This document shows positions 4,297 to 5,060 of a stretch of DNA of 5,060 bases, piece by piece. The position numbers and the translations under genes were made by a program. This DNA is from an uncultured Synergistales bacterium. Lineage in GTDB: Bacteria; Synergistota; Synergistia; Synergistales; Aminobacteriaceae. Location: the NCBI GenBank assembly GCA_937957815.1, contig CALFXN010000194.1, forward strand, positions 1 through 5,060, written 5' to 3'. The notes under the pieces are model-generated. The model had not been told where the DNA came from. It did not search any database and saw nothing but the letters and a program-made list of their open reading frames with translations. The stretch's first letter is position 1; the number at the start of each line of letters is the position of its first letter.

Positions 4297-5060
4297 TTAC
4301 GACGACGATGATGAGGACGACGAAGACGTTTTGCTATTGAGAGTCGCTAATGCGCTTGACAGCCAGGACGCCTGCTGCTGGAGCTTCGCAAGCTGGGTTT
4401 CGGCCGCCGAGTACTGCTTGTAGAGTCCTTTCATCCGGACCGCCAGCTGAGCTTCGTAGTTCGATATGCGCTCATCGATGTCGTCGACCCGGCTTTCCAG
4501 GGACTTTATCTGGCTGATGATGCGCCCCTTGGTTCCAGTGGCTGTTCCGACCTGCGTCGTCGATGCGTCGACCATGTTGCCGATGTACGTATTCATGTTC
4601 TTCATCGCGGTCGTCATGAGGGCCGCGACGGTGTCGCCGTTTTCTTTAATGGCGCTCATGAACGAACTTTCGTTGAATTCGAGCTTGCCGCTCTTGCCCT
4701 TGTCGGTGCTTTCGGTCGCGAGGCCGAGCTGGAAAAGCATCGTGACGGAGTCGTTCAGCCCGACGTACTGGAGTGCGTCGCTCGAGTCCTTGAGAGAAAA
4801 TGTCTTTCCGGTGGCGGCCGTGATCACCAATTTGTTCGAGGTCACCTTTGCCGTCGCGAGGGGCGTGGTATATGCCTTCCCGTTCGCGTCATACCGGAGT
4901 GCGGTTGAGCTGTTGATTCTCGAGGCGATATCGGAGAGGCTGTCCGCCGGTTTGATCGCGATCGAGGCGTACACGTCGCCGACCCAGATCCGGAATTCAC
5001 CCTCGTTCGCCAAGCCTTCGGCCCCGATCGTTCCGAGGACTGCTTTTGTTCCTGTCTTCG
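4297..5060 (-). CDS. fliD: Flagellar hook-associated protein 2 (filament cap), C-terminal part; N-terminus outside window
   Basis: FliD (HAP2) is exported through the flagellar type III apparatus and forms the cap at the filament tip that folds incoming flagellin. The frame is open to the right edge, with 253 residues visible; an in-frame TTG at 5013 is not the start. A flagellin-IN-like motif ADSLSDIASRINSS lies at 4906-4947. Next comes the FliD_C pattern GKLEFNESSFMSAIKENGDTV (from 4689 leftward), where family members have a similar GKL-F-ES-F block followed by leucine/alanine-rich helices. About 4339-4521 encodes a long amphipathic segment rich in Gln, Glu and Leu, from KGRIISQIKSLESRVDDIDE through AETQLAKLQQQASWLSSAL, typical of the coiled-coil end of FliD. 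The protein finishes with Thr and nine consecutive serines, an unusual tail. It converges on the response regulator across a shared terminator. Flagellar export proteins usually lack cleaved signals; the N-terminus cannot be checked here. Confidence 0.9.
   Translation of the reverse strand, partial: KTGTKAVLGTIGAEGLANEGEFRIWVGDVYASIAIKPADSLSDIASRINSSTALRYDANGKAYTTPLATAKVTSNKLVITAATGKTFSLKDSSDALQYVGLNDSVTMLFQLGLATESTDKGKSGKLEFNESSFMSAIKENGDTVAALMTTAMKNMNTYIGNMVDASTTQVGTATGTKGRIISQIKSLESRVDDIDERISNYEAQLAVRMKGLYKQYSAAETQLAKLQQQASWLSSALATLNSKTSSSSSSSSS
4300..4326 (-). repeat. Codons for a nine-serine C-terminal tail of FliD
   Basis: Nine consecutive serine codons directly precede the fliD stop codon. 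They use four different codons (TCT, TCG, TCC, TCA), so this is not a pure trinucleotide microsatellite. The opposite strand reads as an acidic Asp/Glu run in another frame, which is only a shadow of this tract. Confidence 0.85.

Noticed and set aside
4163..4423. Plus-strand frame with an Asp/Glu run
   Set aside because: It spans the terminator, and the acidic run is the antisense of the FliD serine codons.
4297..5013. FliD gene starting at the TTG at 5013
   Set aside because: The frame stays open to the right edge with FliD-like sequence, so the true start lies outside.
1..5060. CRISPR array, tRNA/rRNA, transposon ends or attachment sites
   Set aside because: No regularly spaced repeats, no cloverleaf or rRNA-like sequence recognised, no transposase frame and no terminal inverted repeats seen by eye.

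Overview
The window comes from a moderately GC-rich, flagellated bacterium. It carries five protein-coding genes packed end to end, two of them cut by the window edges. I see no RNA gene, mobile element, CRISPR array or sign of recent transfer. The gene set (bacterial-type Pgi, FliD with a flagellin-IN motif, NarL-type regulator, compact TtcA-like PP-loop enzyme, stand-alone PPDK_N protein) would suit an anaerobic diderm lineage such as Synergistota. That placement is a low-confidence impression; nothing in the window proves it.

Layout: (1) 2-763 (+) is the C-terminal part of glucose-6-phosphate isomerase. (2) 808-848 is a 13-bp hairpin between convergent genes. (3) 850-2598 (-) is an ATP-grasp protein of the PEP synthase/PPDK N-terminal family. 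It lacks the swivelling phosphohistidine and PEP-barrel domains and carries a different C-terminal domain. (4) 2582-3388 (-) is a TtcA-like PP-loop tRNA-thiolation enzyme; its tail overlaps gene 3 by 17 bases, so the two form a tightly coupled operon. (5) 3389-3545 is an AT-rich divergent regulatory interval with an inverted repeat and leader hairpins on both sides. (6) 3546-4229 (+) is a NarL/FixJ response regulator. (7) 4231-4289 is a 27-bp perfect bidirectional terminator. (8) 4297-5060 (-) is the C-terminal part of the flagellar cap protein FliD, ending in nine serines.

How the parts relate: Pgi and FliD are standard glycolytic and motility proteins at the ends of neighbouring transcription units. 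The PP-loop/ATP-grasp pair is the least ordinary part. The upstream gene looks like a tRNA 2-thiocytidine-type enzyme. The downstream gene is a cytosolic ATP-binding protein whose acceptor cannot be read from the sequence. The response regulator has no kinase partner here and is transcribed away from the pair, sharing its upstream region. I found no clearly new system. The best leads are the ATP-grasp protein with its C-terminal domain, its coupling to the TtcA-like gene, and the structured divergent leader region.
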